A DNA stretch of 64,000 nt from JAVBRD01 sp031548365 (GCA_031548365.1 JAVBRD010000006.1:36618-100617), one strand, 5' to 3'; counted from the stretch's first letter, positions 18,161-26,203 are shown. Made by a program: numbers and translations. Notes: a model not told the origin generated them from the sequence alone.

Positions 18161-18202
18161 GAAGCGTGAGGTTTGCGGCATGTGCGCCAAACCTCACGCT
18201 TC
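18161..18202. terminator. 15-bp perfect inverted repeat in the 18081-18287 gap
   Basis: GAAGCGTGAGGTTTG (18161-18175) and its exact complement (18188-18202) flank a 12-nt loop. On the minus strand the stem is followed by GTTTT, and on the plus strand by no T-run. It lies between convergent genes (GH51 plus, GNAT minus) and may terminate both, or be an isolated copy of a palindromic repeat. Confidence 0.5.
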
Positions 18203-18253
18203 CTATTGGTTGTGGTGTCGTACCGGAGCACAAGAGATGGGTATAACATCACG

Positions 18254-18279
18254 TTGAAAGGCTGAGAGCAATCTCGGCC
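18254..18279 (-). terminator. Terminator candidate for the GNAT gene
   Basis: On the minus strand GGCCGAG and CTCAGCC form a 7-bp stem (one G-U pair) with a 6-nt loop, followed by TTTC. It begins about 9 nt after the GNAT stop codon. Confidence 0.45.
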
Positions 18280-18287
18280 GTTTGCAT

Positions 18288-18839
18288 TTAGCTGGGCTGA
18301 TCTTCGATGGAGTAAAGAAGGTAGTCTCCGCTAAGGCTTTCGTAGTCAGGAAATGTCCTGTGCTGTGTGCCGATGTATTGCATGCCCGCCTTGCTTAGCA
18401 CCCTCCCGCTCGCGGGGTTGTCCACATGGTGGCGTGAGTGAATCGTTTTAAAACCAACCGTTTTGAACGCGAACTCGATCACACCTTTCACGGCTTCGGT
18501 CATGTATCCTTTGTTCCAGTACGGTCTGCTGAGCAGGTAATGGATAGCGCAGGATTTTTTTTCGCAGACAATCTCGTTTAGGTAAAGGTAGCCGATCGGC
18601 TCATCGCTACTGCGGAGCACGATGATCCAGTGGTAAACGTCCGCTCTTTGGCCATCTTCAACCCAGGTTTGCAGTAGCGCCCTGGTTTCCTCAATGCTCT
18701 TGTGCGGTTCCCAGCCCCAGAAGCGCGTGACCTCCCGATCCGTCACCCAGTTCCGGTACATGCCCTCCGCGTCTGACGTTTCGTATTTTCGCAGCACAAG
18801 GCGATCGGTTTGGATCGTTTGCGTTCCCTTGTGAAGCAA
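18288..18839 (-). CDS. GNAT family N-acetyltransferase (RimJ/RimL-like)
   Basis: This 183-residue protein matches the RimJ/RimL acetyltransferase type: TIQTDRLVLRKYETSDAEGM at the N-terminus, PIGYLYLNEI, the acetyl-CoA loop region RPYWNKGYMTEAVKGVIEFA, and the C-terminal VDNPASGRVLSKAGMQYIG. Such enzymes acetylate protein N-termini or small amines; the substrate here is unknown. The start is TTG with GGAGGTG 9 nt upstream. It lies just downstream of rplL but is separated from it by a strong terminator, so it is probably transcribed separately or by readthrough. Confidence 0.9.
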   Translation of the reverse strand: MLHKGTQTIQTDRLVLRKYETSDAEGMYRNWVTDREVTRFWGWEPHKSIEETRALLQTWVEDGQRADVYHWIIVLRSSDEPIGYLYLNEIVCEKKSCAIHYLLSRPYWNKGYMTEAVKGVIEFAFKTVGFKTIHSRHHVDNPASGRVLSKAGMQYIGTQHRTFPDYESLSGDYLLYSIEDQPS

Positions 18840-18860
18840 TCGGTTGCACCTCCATGATGC

Positions 18861-18891
18861 AAAAAAGCGGCGAAGCGCATGCGCTCCGCCG
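18861..18891 (-). terminator. Intrinsic terminator of rplJ-rplL
   Basis: On the minus strand CGGCGGAGCGC pairs with GCGCTTCGCCG (one G-U pair) and is followed by a run of six T. It lies 17 nt after the rplL stop. Confidence 0.85.
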
Positions 18892-18907
18892 TTGTTTGCT
18901 GGTGGAA

Positions 18908-19282
18908 TTATTTGATCTCGATGGTGGCGCCGACTTCGACGAACTTGGCCTTGATCTTCTCGGCCTCTTCCTTGTTGACGCCTTCTTTGATGGGCTTCGG
19001 AGCGCCGTCAACGAGGTCCTTGGCTTCTTTGAGGCCCAGGCCGGAGATGACTTCACGGACAACCTTGATGACCTTGATCTTCTCAGCGCCGGCATCCTTG
19101 AGGATGACGTCGAACTCGGTCTTCTCCTCGACAGGAGCGGCTGCGGCGGCGGGCGCGGCGGCGGCTACGCCCACGGGCGCGGCGGCGGAAACGCCGAACT
19201 TCTCTTCAAGGGCCTTGACGAGCTCGGCCAGCTCAAGAACGGTCATGGTTTCAATAGCGGAAATGAGTTCTTCGCGAGTCAT
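18908..19282 (-). CDS. rplL: 50S ribosomal protein L7/L12
   Basis: This 124-residue stalk protein recruits translation factors to the ribosome. It has the dimerising N-terminal helices (MTREELISAIETMTVLELAE), the Ala/Pro-rich hinge (AAAPVGVAAAAPAAAAAPVE), and the C-terminal factor-binding domain with KTEFDVILKDAG and GLKEAKDLVDGAPKPIKEGV. The ATG at 19282 follows GGAGG; an in-frame ATG 30 nt further upstream lies ahead of the Shine-Dalgarno and is rejected. It is the second gene after rplJ. No rpoB follows, which is unusual. Confidence 0.97.
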   Translation of the reverse strand: MTREELISAIETMTVLELAELVKALEEKFGVSAAAPVGVAAAAPAAAAAPVEEKTEFDVILKDAGAEKIKVIKVVREVISGLGLKEAKDLVDGAPKPIKEGVNKEEAEKIKAKFVEVGATIEIK

Positions 19283-19330
19283 TTGAAAAAACCTCCATAA
19301 ATTTGTAGTCAATTGGCGGACGGCGGATTC

Positions 19331-19861
19331 TTAAGCCTCTTTTTGATCCTTGATGGCGTTGAGAGTGTACAGCAGGCTGCGGAGCGTGCCGGCCAGAACG
19401 TTGACAAAGCCGGTGATCGGAGCGTTCATGCTGCCGAGCATCTTGGCGATGAGCACCTCGCGCGGGGGAAGATCGGCCAGCGCCTTGACGCCGGCTGCGT
19501 CGATGACGCGACCGTCCAGCACGCCGCACTTGATGACCATTTTCTTGTTCTTGGCGATGTATTCGCTGACGATCTTGGCGGGAGCGACCGGATCGGACAT
19601 GCCGAACGCGAAAGAAGAGGGGCCGTTCAGGTGAGCGTCCATTTCGCTTAAGCCGAGCTCAGCCGCTGCGCGTGTGACGAGCTTGTTTTTCAGAACCTTG
19701 TAAGTGACGCCCGCTTTTCTGAACTGCGTGCGCAGCGCGGTGTCTTCCTCCACGGTCAAGCCGCGATAATCGATGACCACCATCGACTTGCTCGACTTCA
19801 TCAGCTCAACGATCTCACTGACCAGCGCCGCTTTTTCTTCGTGGGCTTTCTTGAGGAACAC
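19331..19861 (-). CDS. rplJ: 50S ribosomal protein L10
   Basis: L10 anchors the L7/L12 stalk to 23S rRNA. The 176-residue protein reads KKAHEEKAALVSEIVELMKS, VVIDYRGLTVEEDTALR, KVLKNKLVTRAAAELGL, and PREVLIAKMLGSMNAPITGF. The GTG at 19861 is preferred, since CGAGGTGAAAA lies just ahead; an in-frame ATG at 19894 sits inside the leader hairpin region. Expression is probably autoregulated by L10(L12)4 binding the leader at 19862-20012. Confidence 0.97.
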   Translation of the reverse strand: MFLKKAHEEKAALVSEIVELMKSSKSMVVIDYRGLTVEEDTALRTQFRKAGVTYKVLKNKLVTRAAAELGLSEMDAHLNGPSSFAFGMSDPVAPAKIVSEYIAKNKKMVIKCGVLDGRVIDAAGVKALADLPPREVLIAKMLGSMNAPITGFVNVLAGTLRSLLYTLNAIKDQKEA

Positions 19862-20012
19862 GATGTTTTCACCTCGTTTCGGTCTTTGATGCATAGAAAA
19901 ACCCTCGCGCGCATGGCACGAGGGCGTTGATCATTCTCAACGATCCTGCATGCCTCGGCAGGATTTACGTCTTGCGACACCTGCTATCTACGGCGGCTAA
20001 GGTTGTTGCTAC
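19862..20012 (-). ncRNA. L10 leader (ribosomal protein autoregulatory leader with attenuator)
   Basis: On the minus strand, the untranslated region before rplJ carries the L10-leader signature elements TAGCAGGTGTCG and AAATCCTGCCGAGGCAT. ATCCTGC/GCAGGAT pairing follows, and then an intrinsic terminator (CCCTCG/CGAGGG stem, 19902-19924, and TTTTT). This is the arrangement of the Firmicute L10 leader, in which excess L10-L12 complex favours termination. The predicted transcript start is near 20012. Confidence 0.85.
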
Positions 20013-20018
20013 TCGGGA

Positions 20019-20047
20019 ATTATATTGCAGTCGATTTGCTTTGTCAA
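20019..20047 (-). promoter_or_regulatory. Consensus sigma-A promoter for rplJ-rplL
   Basis: On the minus strand a perfect TTGACA (20047-20042) and a perfect TATAAT (20024-20019) are 17 nt apart. Confidence 0.9.
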
Positions 20048-20076
20048 GTTTTTCGCAAAAAAAGAATTGCGACGTC

Positions 20077-20103
20077 TTGATTTGGTGATTCCGATGTGAT
20101 AAT
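20077..20103 (+). promoter_or_regulatory. Extended -10 promoter candidate for rpsB-tsf
   Basis: GATAAT (20098-20103) is preceded by TG one base upstream (TGTGATAAT), an extended -10. A poor -35 (TTGATT at 20077-20082, 15 nt spacing) is present. It diverges from the rplJ promoter, with about 30 nt between their -35 regions. Confidence 0.5.
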
Positions 20104-20123
20104 CTCAGAGGAGCGCAATTACA

Positions 20124-20205
20124 CACCTGTTCTGAGCCGGTGTCCTGCCCGATGGGGTGTAAACCGGACGACGACGAACAGGGAGGCGTACATTTTAAGG
20201 AGGGA
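20124..20205 (+). ncRNA. Possible structured leader of rpsB
   Basis: The 108-nt untranslated region ahead of rpsB contains CCTGTTC (20126-20132) complementary to GAACAGG (20176-20182), enclosing inner pairings GTCC/GGAC and GCCC/GGGG. The outer 3' arm runs into GGGAGG, 30 nt before the start. Some ribosomal S2 messages are autoregulated by leader structures; whether this is such an element is inference from the pairing alone. Confidence 0.4.
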
Positions 20206-20211
20206 ATCCCC

Positions 20212-20973
<762 letters not shown>

Positions 20974-20998
20974 TCGAGCGAAGAAAGGATGACCCAAT

Positions 20999-21649
20999 AT
21001 GTTCACAGCCACGGATGTTAAAGCGCTCCGCGATAAAACCGGCGCAGGCATGATGGATTGCAAGAAGGCCCTTACGGAGACCGACGGCAACATGGAGAAG
21101 GCCATCGAGTTCCTTCGCGAAAAGGGCCTCGCCGACGCCGCCAAAAAGCAGTCGCGCATCGCCGCCGAAGGTATTGTCGAGAGCTACATTCACATGGGCG
21201 GCCGCATCGGCGTGCTCGTTGAAGTTAACTGCGAAACCGACTTTGTCGCCAAGACCGACGATTTCAAAGCCCTTGTGCACGACATCGCCATGCACATCGC
21301 CGCCGCAAAGCCGGAGTATCTCTCCAGCGCTGACGTTCCCGCGGACGTGCTCGAGAAAGAAAAGGAAATCCTTCGCGCGCAGGCGCTCAACGAGGGCAAA
21401 CCCGAGAAGATCATCGACAAAATGGTCGAGGGCCGCATCAAGAAGTATTTTGAGGATTACTGCCTGCTTGATCAGGCGTTTGTCAAGGACACGGACAAAA
21501 CGATCAATCAGTTGGTGACAGAGAAAGTCGCGATCATCAAAGAGAAAATCAGTATTCGCCGTTTCGTTCGCTACGAGATGGGCGAAGGCATTGAGAAACG
21601 CAAAGATGATTTCGCCGCCGAGGTCATGGGGCAAGCGACGAAGGCGTAA
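20999..21649 (+). CDS. tsf: Translation elongation factor Ts
   Basis: EF-Ts is the guanine nucleotide exchange factor for EF-Tu. The 216-residue protein has the N-terminal UBA-like region (VKALRDKTGAGMMDCKKALT), the core motif NCETDFVAKTDDFKALVHDI, and a C-terminal module (YCLLDQAFVKDTDKTINQLV). This is the shorter form with one core subdomain, as in many Clostridia. It is followed 10 nt later by a perfect terminator. Confidence 0.98.
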   Translation: MFTATDVKALRDKTGAGMMDCKKALTETDGNMEKAIEFLREKGLADAAKKQSRIAAEGIVESYIHMGGRIGVLVEVNCETDFVAKTDDFKALVHDIAMHIAAAKPEYLSSADVPADVLEKEKEILRAQALNEGKPEKIIDKMVEGRIKKYFEDYCLLDQAFVKDTDKTINQLVTEKVAIIKEKISIRRFVRYEMGEGIEKRKDDFAAEVMGQATKA

Positions 21650-21658
21650 GGCGACCCA

Positions 21659-21687
21659 AGGGAACACCGCGGTGTTCCCTTTTTTTA
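21659..21687 (+). terminator. Intrinsic terminator between tsf and pyrH
   Basis: An uninterrupted 22-nt palindrome (AGGGAACACCG and its complement, 21659-21680) is followed by seven T. It lies 10 nt after the tsf stop and 33 nt before pyrH, so pyrH depends on readthrough or its own promoter. Confidence 0.9.
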
Positions 21688-21719
21688 GCGGTAGAACGCA
21701 TTTTTGGGGAGGTAAAACG

Positions 21720-22433
21720 GTGCAAACTAAGTACAAGCGCGTGATCCTCAAGCTCAGCGGCGAAGCGCTCGGAGGGGAAAATGGTTTTGGCCTGGATCAC
21801 GATGTGATCAATGGCATTGCCGACCAGATTATTGAGTTGCGCAAACTAAATGTGGACGTGGGCGTGGTGGTTGGCGGAGGGAACTTCTGGCGCGGACGCC
21901 AGGGCGCGACCGTCAACATGAACGCGACGACCGCCGACCATATGGGTATGCTGGGTACTGCGATCAATGCGCTCGCCATGCAGGACGCGCTTGAGCGCAA
22001 GGGGCAGGACACGCGCGTGATGACGGCGGTCGAGATGCGCACGTTTGCGGAACCGTACATCTGCAGGCGCGCGACGCGCCATCTCGAAAAAGGCCGGGTC
22101 ATCATTTTCGCGTGCGGCACGGGCAACCCTTTTTTCACCACCGACACGGGCGCGGCGCTTCGTGCTGCGGAAATTGGTGCGGACGCCGTTTTGATGGCGA
22201 AAAACATCGACGGTCTTTATGATGATGATCCGAACAAAAACAAGAATGCGAGCAAAATTGAATCAATCAGCTTTGATGAGGTGCTCGCGAAGAACCTAAA
22301 ACTCGTGGATAACACGGCGGTCGCGCTCTGCAAGAACAACAACATACCGATCATCGTTTTCGCGCTGGGCGGCAAAGGCGAGATCACGCGCGCGATCAGC
22401 GGTGAAGTGAGCGGGACGATCATCTGTGGGTAG
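21720..22433 (+). CDS. pyrH: UMP kinase
   Basis: PyrH phosphorylates UMP to UDP. The 237-residue protein belongs to the amino-acid-kinase fold: YKRVILKLSGEALGGENGFG at the start, GVVVGGGNFWRGRQGA, TADHMGMLGTAINALAMQDA, and FTTDTGAALRAAEIGADAVL. GTG at 21720 has GGGGAGG upstream and gives the standard length; an in-frame start inside tsf is rejected. The frr gene that usually follows pyrH is absent here. Confidence 0.97.
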   Translation: MQTKYKRVILKLSGEALGGENGFGLDHDVINGIADQIIELRKLNVDVGVVVGGGNFWRGRQGATVNMNATTADHMGMLGTAINALAMQDALERKGQDTRVMTAVEMRTFAEPYICRRATRHLEKGRVIIFACGTGNPFFTTDTGAALRAAEIGADAVLMAKNIDGLYDDDPNKNKNASKIESISFDEVLAKNLKLVDNTAVALCKNNNIPIIVFALGGKGEITRAISGEVSGTIICG

Positions 22434-23700
22434 CACCGGAGATGAGTTTGGCGGCTTGATGGAGCCCGTGGAGCTCAAGCGGCTGCTGACGTCCTTTTCG
22501 CTCTCGGCAAGCGTATGCGCGCGGTATGTGGGTATGGACGGTGCCATCATTGCGCCTGACGAGCCCGGCGCTTCGTGCTCGTTCTGCGACGCCATGCAGC
22601 AAAGCCGCGCGGGCAGGGAGCGGTGCGTCGCCGCTATGCAGGCGGGCGCGCGGGAGTCCGCGCGTTTTGGTGAGCCCTATGTCATGCGCTGCCACGCGGG
22701 AGCCGTTGAGATTGTTTCCGCAGTAATCGATGCCGGGCAGCTCGCCGGCGGCGTTTGCTGCGGCCCCCTTTTCATGTGGGAGTGGGACGCGCTGGCCGCG
22801 ACCGAGCTTTCAGAGCGCACCGAGGGCCTTGATGTGCCCGCGCACGCGTTGGCGGAGGCAGCTCGCGGCGCGCGCGTACTTGACGCGCGATCCGTGCGCG
22901 CCATTTCGGACATGCTGCACGTGCTGGTGGGCCATATTGCGCACACAGGCGAGGAGATGCTCCGCCAGCGCAAAGCCATCAGCGAGCAGCAGGCGCTGAT
23001 CTGGGAGCTGGTCATGTCCCAGCAGGGAACGGGGGTGCCCGTCTACCCGCTGGAAATGGAGCGGCGCTTGATGGAACTTGTGCGTTGCGGCGACCGCGCA
23101 GGCGCGAAACGCATCCTCAACCAGCTGCTCGGACGCGTATTCTATGCGACGGCGGACGTCGCCGTCATCAAAGCGCGTGTTCTGGAGCTGGTTGTCATGC
23201 TCTCGCGATCCGCTGTCGAAGTGGGCGCTTCGCTCAACGTGCTGCTCGGTATGAACTACCACTTCATCAGCGAGCTGTCCGAACTCGTCAGCTTTGAGGA
23301 CGTGTGCGCATGGGTGGTGAAGGTGCTTGACTCTTTCTTGGACGCGTCCCTTGAGAGCCGCGCGTCCATGAAAACCGAGCATGTGCTCGAGCGCGCGATG
23401 GCTGTGGTCCGCGGGCGGTTCAGTGAAAACCTGACGCTTGACAAGGTCGCGCAAAGCGTGCACATCAGTCCGTTTTACCTGAGCCACCTGCTCAAGGAGA
23501 AACACGGTTTTACGTTCATTGAATACTTAACGCGCGTGCGCATAGATGAGGCCAAGATGCTGCTCTCGGGCACGGGTCGCTCCATTCGCCAGGTTGCGGC
23601 CGATGTGGGGTACGTCGACGCGGGGTATTTCACCAAGGTTTTCAAGAAGATGGTGGGCACGACACCCGGTGAGTACCGCGAAAAGAACGCGACATTGTAG
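22426..23700 (+). CDS. PocR-domain AraC family transcriptional regulator
   Basis: This 424-residue regulator has an N-terminal PocR-type sensory domain (about 20-150), with the cysteine-rich marks CSFCDAMQQSRAGRERC and YVMRCHAGAVEIVSAVI then GGVCCGPLF. A helical linker follows, and then a C-terminal AraC DNA-binding pair (about 325-424: VRGRFSENLTLDKVAQSVHI, SPFYLSHLLKEKHGFTF, VGYVDAGYFTKVFKKMVGTT). PocR of Salmonella senses 1,3-propanediol, but the ligand here is unknown. The GTG start overlaps pyrH by 8 nt; ATG 22459 is an alternative. It precedes a corrinoid protein gene by 109 nt and is a natural candidate to control it. Confidence 0.9.
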   Translation: MGSTGDEFGGLMEPVELKRLLTSFSLSASVCARYVGMDGAIIAPDEPGASCSFCDAMQQSRAGRERCVAAMQAGARESARFGEPYVMRCHAGAVEIVSAVIDAGQLAGGVCCGPLFMWEWDALAATELSERTEGLDVPAHALAEAARGARVLDARSVRAISDMLHVLVGHIAHTGEEMLRQRKAISEQQALIWELVMSQQGTGVPVYPLEMERRLMELVRCGDRAGAKRILNQLLGRVFYATADVAVIKARVLELVVMLSRSAVEVGASLNVLLGMNYHFISELSELVSFEDVCAWVVKVLDSFLDASLESRASMKTEHVLERAMAVVRGRFSENLTLDKVAQSVHISPFYLSHLLKEKHGFTFIEYLTRVRIDEAKMLLSGTGRSIRQVAADVGYVDAGYFTKVFKKMVGTTPGEYREKNATL

Positions 23701-23809
23701 TCCGCTGTCAAGAATCGCAAAAAATTACCATTGGTTAACGTGTTTGTCCCTTTCACTTGAAGCGCTTGGTGTGGTATAGTGAGCGCAACTTATACTAGGA
23801 GGCGTACGA

Positions 23810-24448
23810 ATGGCAGATTTCAAGGCGATTTCTGAAGCGCTCAAAGCCGGTAAAGCCCCGGCCGTCAAGCAGCTCGTGCAGGACGCGGTCAACGAGGGCG
23901 TCAATCCTGAGGAAATCCTGAACAAGTCTCTCGTCGTCGGCATGGGCGAAATCGGTGAGCTGTTTAAGAACAATGAAGTGTACGTTCCCGAGGTGCTCAT
24001 CGCCGCGCGCGCGATGAAGGCCGGTATGGAAATCATCAAGCCCCTTCTGGTCGCCAAGGATGTCAAGCCCATCGCCAAGGTCGCCATCGGCACCGTCAAA
24101 GGCGACTTGCACGACATTGGCAAGAATCTCGTCGGCATGATGCTCGAAGGCGCCGGCTTCCAGGTGATCGACCTCGGTATCGACGTTGGTCCCGAGAAGT
24201 TCCTCGACGCTTGCGTCAATCAGGGCGCAACACTCATCGGCCTTTCTGCGCTGCTCACCACCACGATGCCCAGCATGAAGGACACCGTTGAAGCCCTCAA
24301 AAACGCTGGTATCCGCAACAAGGTTGGCGTCATGATCGGTGGCGCTCCGGTCACGCAGAACTTCTCCGATGAGATCGGCGCTGACGGTTACACACCCGAT
24401 GCCGCGTCCGCGGTTGATCTTGCTAAAGCGCTCATCGCCAAGCTGTAA
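23810..24448 (+). CDS. Corrinoid-binding protein (MtbC/MttC-like methyltransferase component)
   Basis: This 212-residue protein carries a methyl group on cobalamin between two methyltransferases. It has the N-terminal helical cap (about 1-85: GKAPAVKQLVQDAVNEGVNP) and the Rossmann B12 domain: GTVKGDLHDIGKNLVGMMLE (the DxHxxG motif with the cobalt-ligating His), GLSALLTTTMPSM (SxL) and VGVMIGGAPVTQ (GG). AGGAGG precedes the ATG. No methyltransferase lies next to it, so its substrate is unknown; the URO-D-family gene at 6758 is the only candidate partner in the window. A strong terminator follows, making it a single-gene unit. Confidence 0.93.
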   Translation: MADFKAISEALKAGKAPAVKQLVQDAVNEGVNPEEILNKSLVVGMGEIGELFKNNEVYVPEVLIAARAMKAGMEIIKPLLVAKDVKPIAKVAIGTVKGDLHDIGKNLVGMMLEGAGFQVIDLGIDVGPEKFLDACVNQGATLIGLSALLTTTMPSMKDTVEALKNAGIRNKVGVMIGGAPVTQNFSDEIGADGYTPDAASAVDLAKALIAKL

Positions 24449-24463
24449 ATCGTTTCGCCAAAA

Positions 24464-24495
24464 AACGCTGACTCCGAAAGGAGTCGGCGTTTTTG
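24464..24495 (+). terminator. Intrinsic terminator of the corrinoid protein gene
   Basis: AACGCTGACTCC and GGAGTCGGCGTT form a 12-bp stem (one G-U pair) closed by a GAAA tetraloop, followed by TTTTT. The flanking A run makes it work on the minus strand too. Confidence 0.9.
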
Positions 24496-24524
24496 TTGCA
24501 CGGAACGCGGCCGGAGGTTATAAT
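24496..24524 (+). promoter_or_regulatory. Promoter-like element pointing into the antisense strand of the next gene
   Basis: TTGCAC (24496-24501) and a perfect TATAAT (24519-24524) are 17 nt apart on the plus strand. Only the 3' end of the minus-strand gene at 24549-25364 lies downstream, so no plus-strand gene is served. It could make an antisense RNA or be fortuitous. Confidence 0.35.
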
Positions 24525-24548
24525 GGACTAGAGAAGCGTGAGGGTGGT

Positions 24549-25364
24549 TCACGCACCGAAAGGCTTCGTCTCATCCGCACGCCTCTTTAATCTTCGGATC
24601 TGTGCGGTGATGCTTACGCAGGCGAGCGCGAGTGACATCGCCAGCGCGATCCACGCGCTTGTCAACACGTAGAATACGACCAGTAGCGCGGCGTAGAGCA
24701 AACTGGGTTTTGCGATTTCGGGACGCGCGATGCGGTCGAGCACACGCGTTTTTTCACGTGAGGCGATGTGCGCGATGCCGGTCAGGTCTAGCATGGGGAG
24801 CAGCGCGCGCAAGTGCTCACTTCCGAGCCAGACGAGAGTGGTGACGGGCATGCACAGCGCATCGCGAGGGCGTTTCTCCGGCGGGATGGGCGCGAAAACA
24901 GCCGCGATGTCCGCGCCGCAGCGTGCCGCGCATCTTCTAATGGCCAGCGTTTTTCTAGCGCTCAGTCCTTCGTTCGCAGGGCATGGCGCGGCAAAGACGA
25001 GTATGGTTTTTCCTCCGATCGCACACAAGGCGGACGAGCCGTTCACCCGTAAGATCGAGGCACCGTTATGTTTTGCGAATGTGGGCAGAATCCATGTGAG
25101 CGCGTCGGAGGGGGTCAGCGCGTTAAAGTGCAGTACCGCCCGTTCAAGGTCTCTCTCTTGGGAAGCGCGGTTCGACTTCCTGCGCGACATCGCGCGCTCG
25201 GCGAGGCCAAAGCACATTGCCACCGCCGTTGTCGCGGGAAGTGCTACAAGCACTGCCTGGGGTAGACGAAGGCCGGATGCGCTGAAGAGCAGCACGGTGA
25301 CGGCCAACAAGGCTATGGCGATGAACCCGTGATCGAGAACACGTCCGAGCGCTGAGCGTTGCAT
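24549..25364 (-). CDS. Membrane protein of unknown function with central soluble domain
   Basis: I do not recognise this 271-residue protein. Two membrane segments near the N-terminus (about 12-30 and 35-55), a soluble middle (60-215) and two segments near the C-terminus (218-255) can be seen, so both ends are membrane-embedded and the middle probably faces the cytosol. The middle reads TWILPTFAKHNGASILRVNG, then GGKTILVFAAPCPANEGLSA, and resembles a compact alpha/beta fold (a nuclease-like fold is one possibility) but without a motif I can name. GGGAG precedes the ATG. It is divergent from the two-component regulator gene at 25474. Confidence 0.75.
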   Translation of the reverse strand: MQRSALGRVLDHGFIAIALLAVTVLLFSASGLRLPQAVLVALPATTAVAMCFGLAERAMSRRKSNRASQERDLERAVLHFNALTPSDALTWILPTFAKHNGASILRVNGSSALCAIGGKTILVFAAPCPANEGLSARKTLAIRRCAARCGADIAAVFAPIPPEKRPRDALCMPVTTLVWLGSEHLRALLPMLDLTGIAHIASREKTRVLDRIARPEIAKPSLLYAALLVVFYVLTSAWIALAMSLALACVSITAQIRRLKRRADETKPFGA

Positions 25365-25473
25365 GGCGATCTCCCTTCAGGGTTTATATATACAGTGTAA
25401 CCGATCAGGCTTGTAACATGCATTCCCTCAGATGTGGGTACAATGACTTGAGTTTGTGAAAGGATGATGCGGT

Positions 25474-26163
25474 ATGGCCAAGCGTCTGCTGATCGTCGAT
25501 GACGAGCCCAGCATAGTCAAGGGGCTCAAATACAGCCTCGAGCAAGATGGATATGAGACGCTCGTCGCGACGGACGGGCAGGAAGCGCTTGATGTTTTCG
25601 CGGCGAACAAGGTCGACCTGATTTTGCTGGACGTCATGCTCCCCAAAATCGGCGGTCTTGAGGTGTGCCAAAGGATCCGCGAAGTATCCAACGTCCCCAT
25701 CATCATGGTCACGGCAAAAGGGGAAGATCTGGACAAGATCCTCGGCCTTGAGTACGGCGCGGACGATTACATGACCAAGCCTTTCAATCGCCTGGAGGTC
25801 AAAGCGCGCATCAAAACGATTTTGCGCCGTGTGGAGAACTCCACGACAGACAGCGCGCCGCGTGAGATCACCGCGCGCAACATGGTCGTCAATCTCGTCA
25901 AGCGCACGGTAACGGTCGATAACAGGGACATTTATCTAACGGCTAAGGAGTTTGACTTGTTGCAGTTGTTCATCACCAACCGCGGCAAGGCGTTCTCGCG
26001 CTCTGAACTGCTGGATACGATCTGGAAAGATGACTTCGACGGCGAGGACCGCACGGTAGACGTGCATATCTCACGACTGCGCGAAAAAATAGAGGCAAAC
26101 CCCAAAAAGCCCGAGTTCATCATCACCATCTGGGGAGTGGGATACTATTTCGCAGACAAGTAG
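25474..26163 (+). CDS. OmpR/PhoB-family response regulator
   Basis: This 229-residue transcription factor has a receiver domain (1-120) with the acidic pocket VDDEPS, the phosphoacceptor Asp53 in LILLDVMLPK, and the conserved VTAKGEDLD and DDYMTKPFNRLE with the Lys. The winged-helix DNA-binding domain follows (about 130-229: TAKEFDLLQLFITNRGKAFS, DRTVDVHISRLREKIE, IITIWGVGYYF). It is immediately upstream of its histidine kinase. Two GerMN lipoproteins follow, which is the same layout as mtrA-mtrB-lpqB in Actinobacteria. Confidence 0.95.
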   Translation: MAKRLLIVDDEPSIVKGLKYSLEQDGYETLVATDGQEALDVFAANKVDLILLDVMLPKIGGLEVCQRIREVSNVPIIMVTAKGEDLDKILGLEYGADDYMTKPFNRLEVKARIKTILRRVENSTTDSAPREITARNMVVNLVKRTVTVDNRDIYLTAKEFDLLQLFITNRGKAFSRSELLDTIWKDDFDGEDRTVDVHISRLREKIEANPKKPEFIITIWGVGYYFADK

Positions 26164-26203
26164 CCCCTGGCTTTCGGTACGCGTCAAGATCGTCTCGGTT
26201 ATC

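Noticed and set aside
20140..20211. Longer rpsB start
   Set aside because: The added residues (MSCPMGCKPDDDEQGG) are not seen in S2 and fall in the structured leader. TTG 20212 follows AAGGAGG.
24533..24575. AGGGTGGTTCACGCACCG resembling the T-box antiterminator motif
   Set aside because: There is no stem I/specifier region upstream (a terminator ends only 40 nt before) and no amino-acid gene downstream on that strand.
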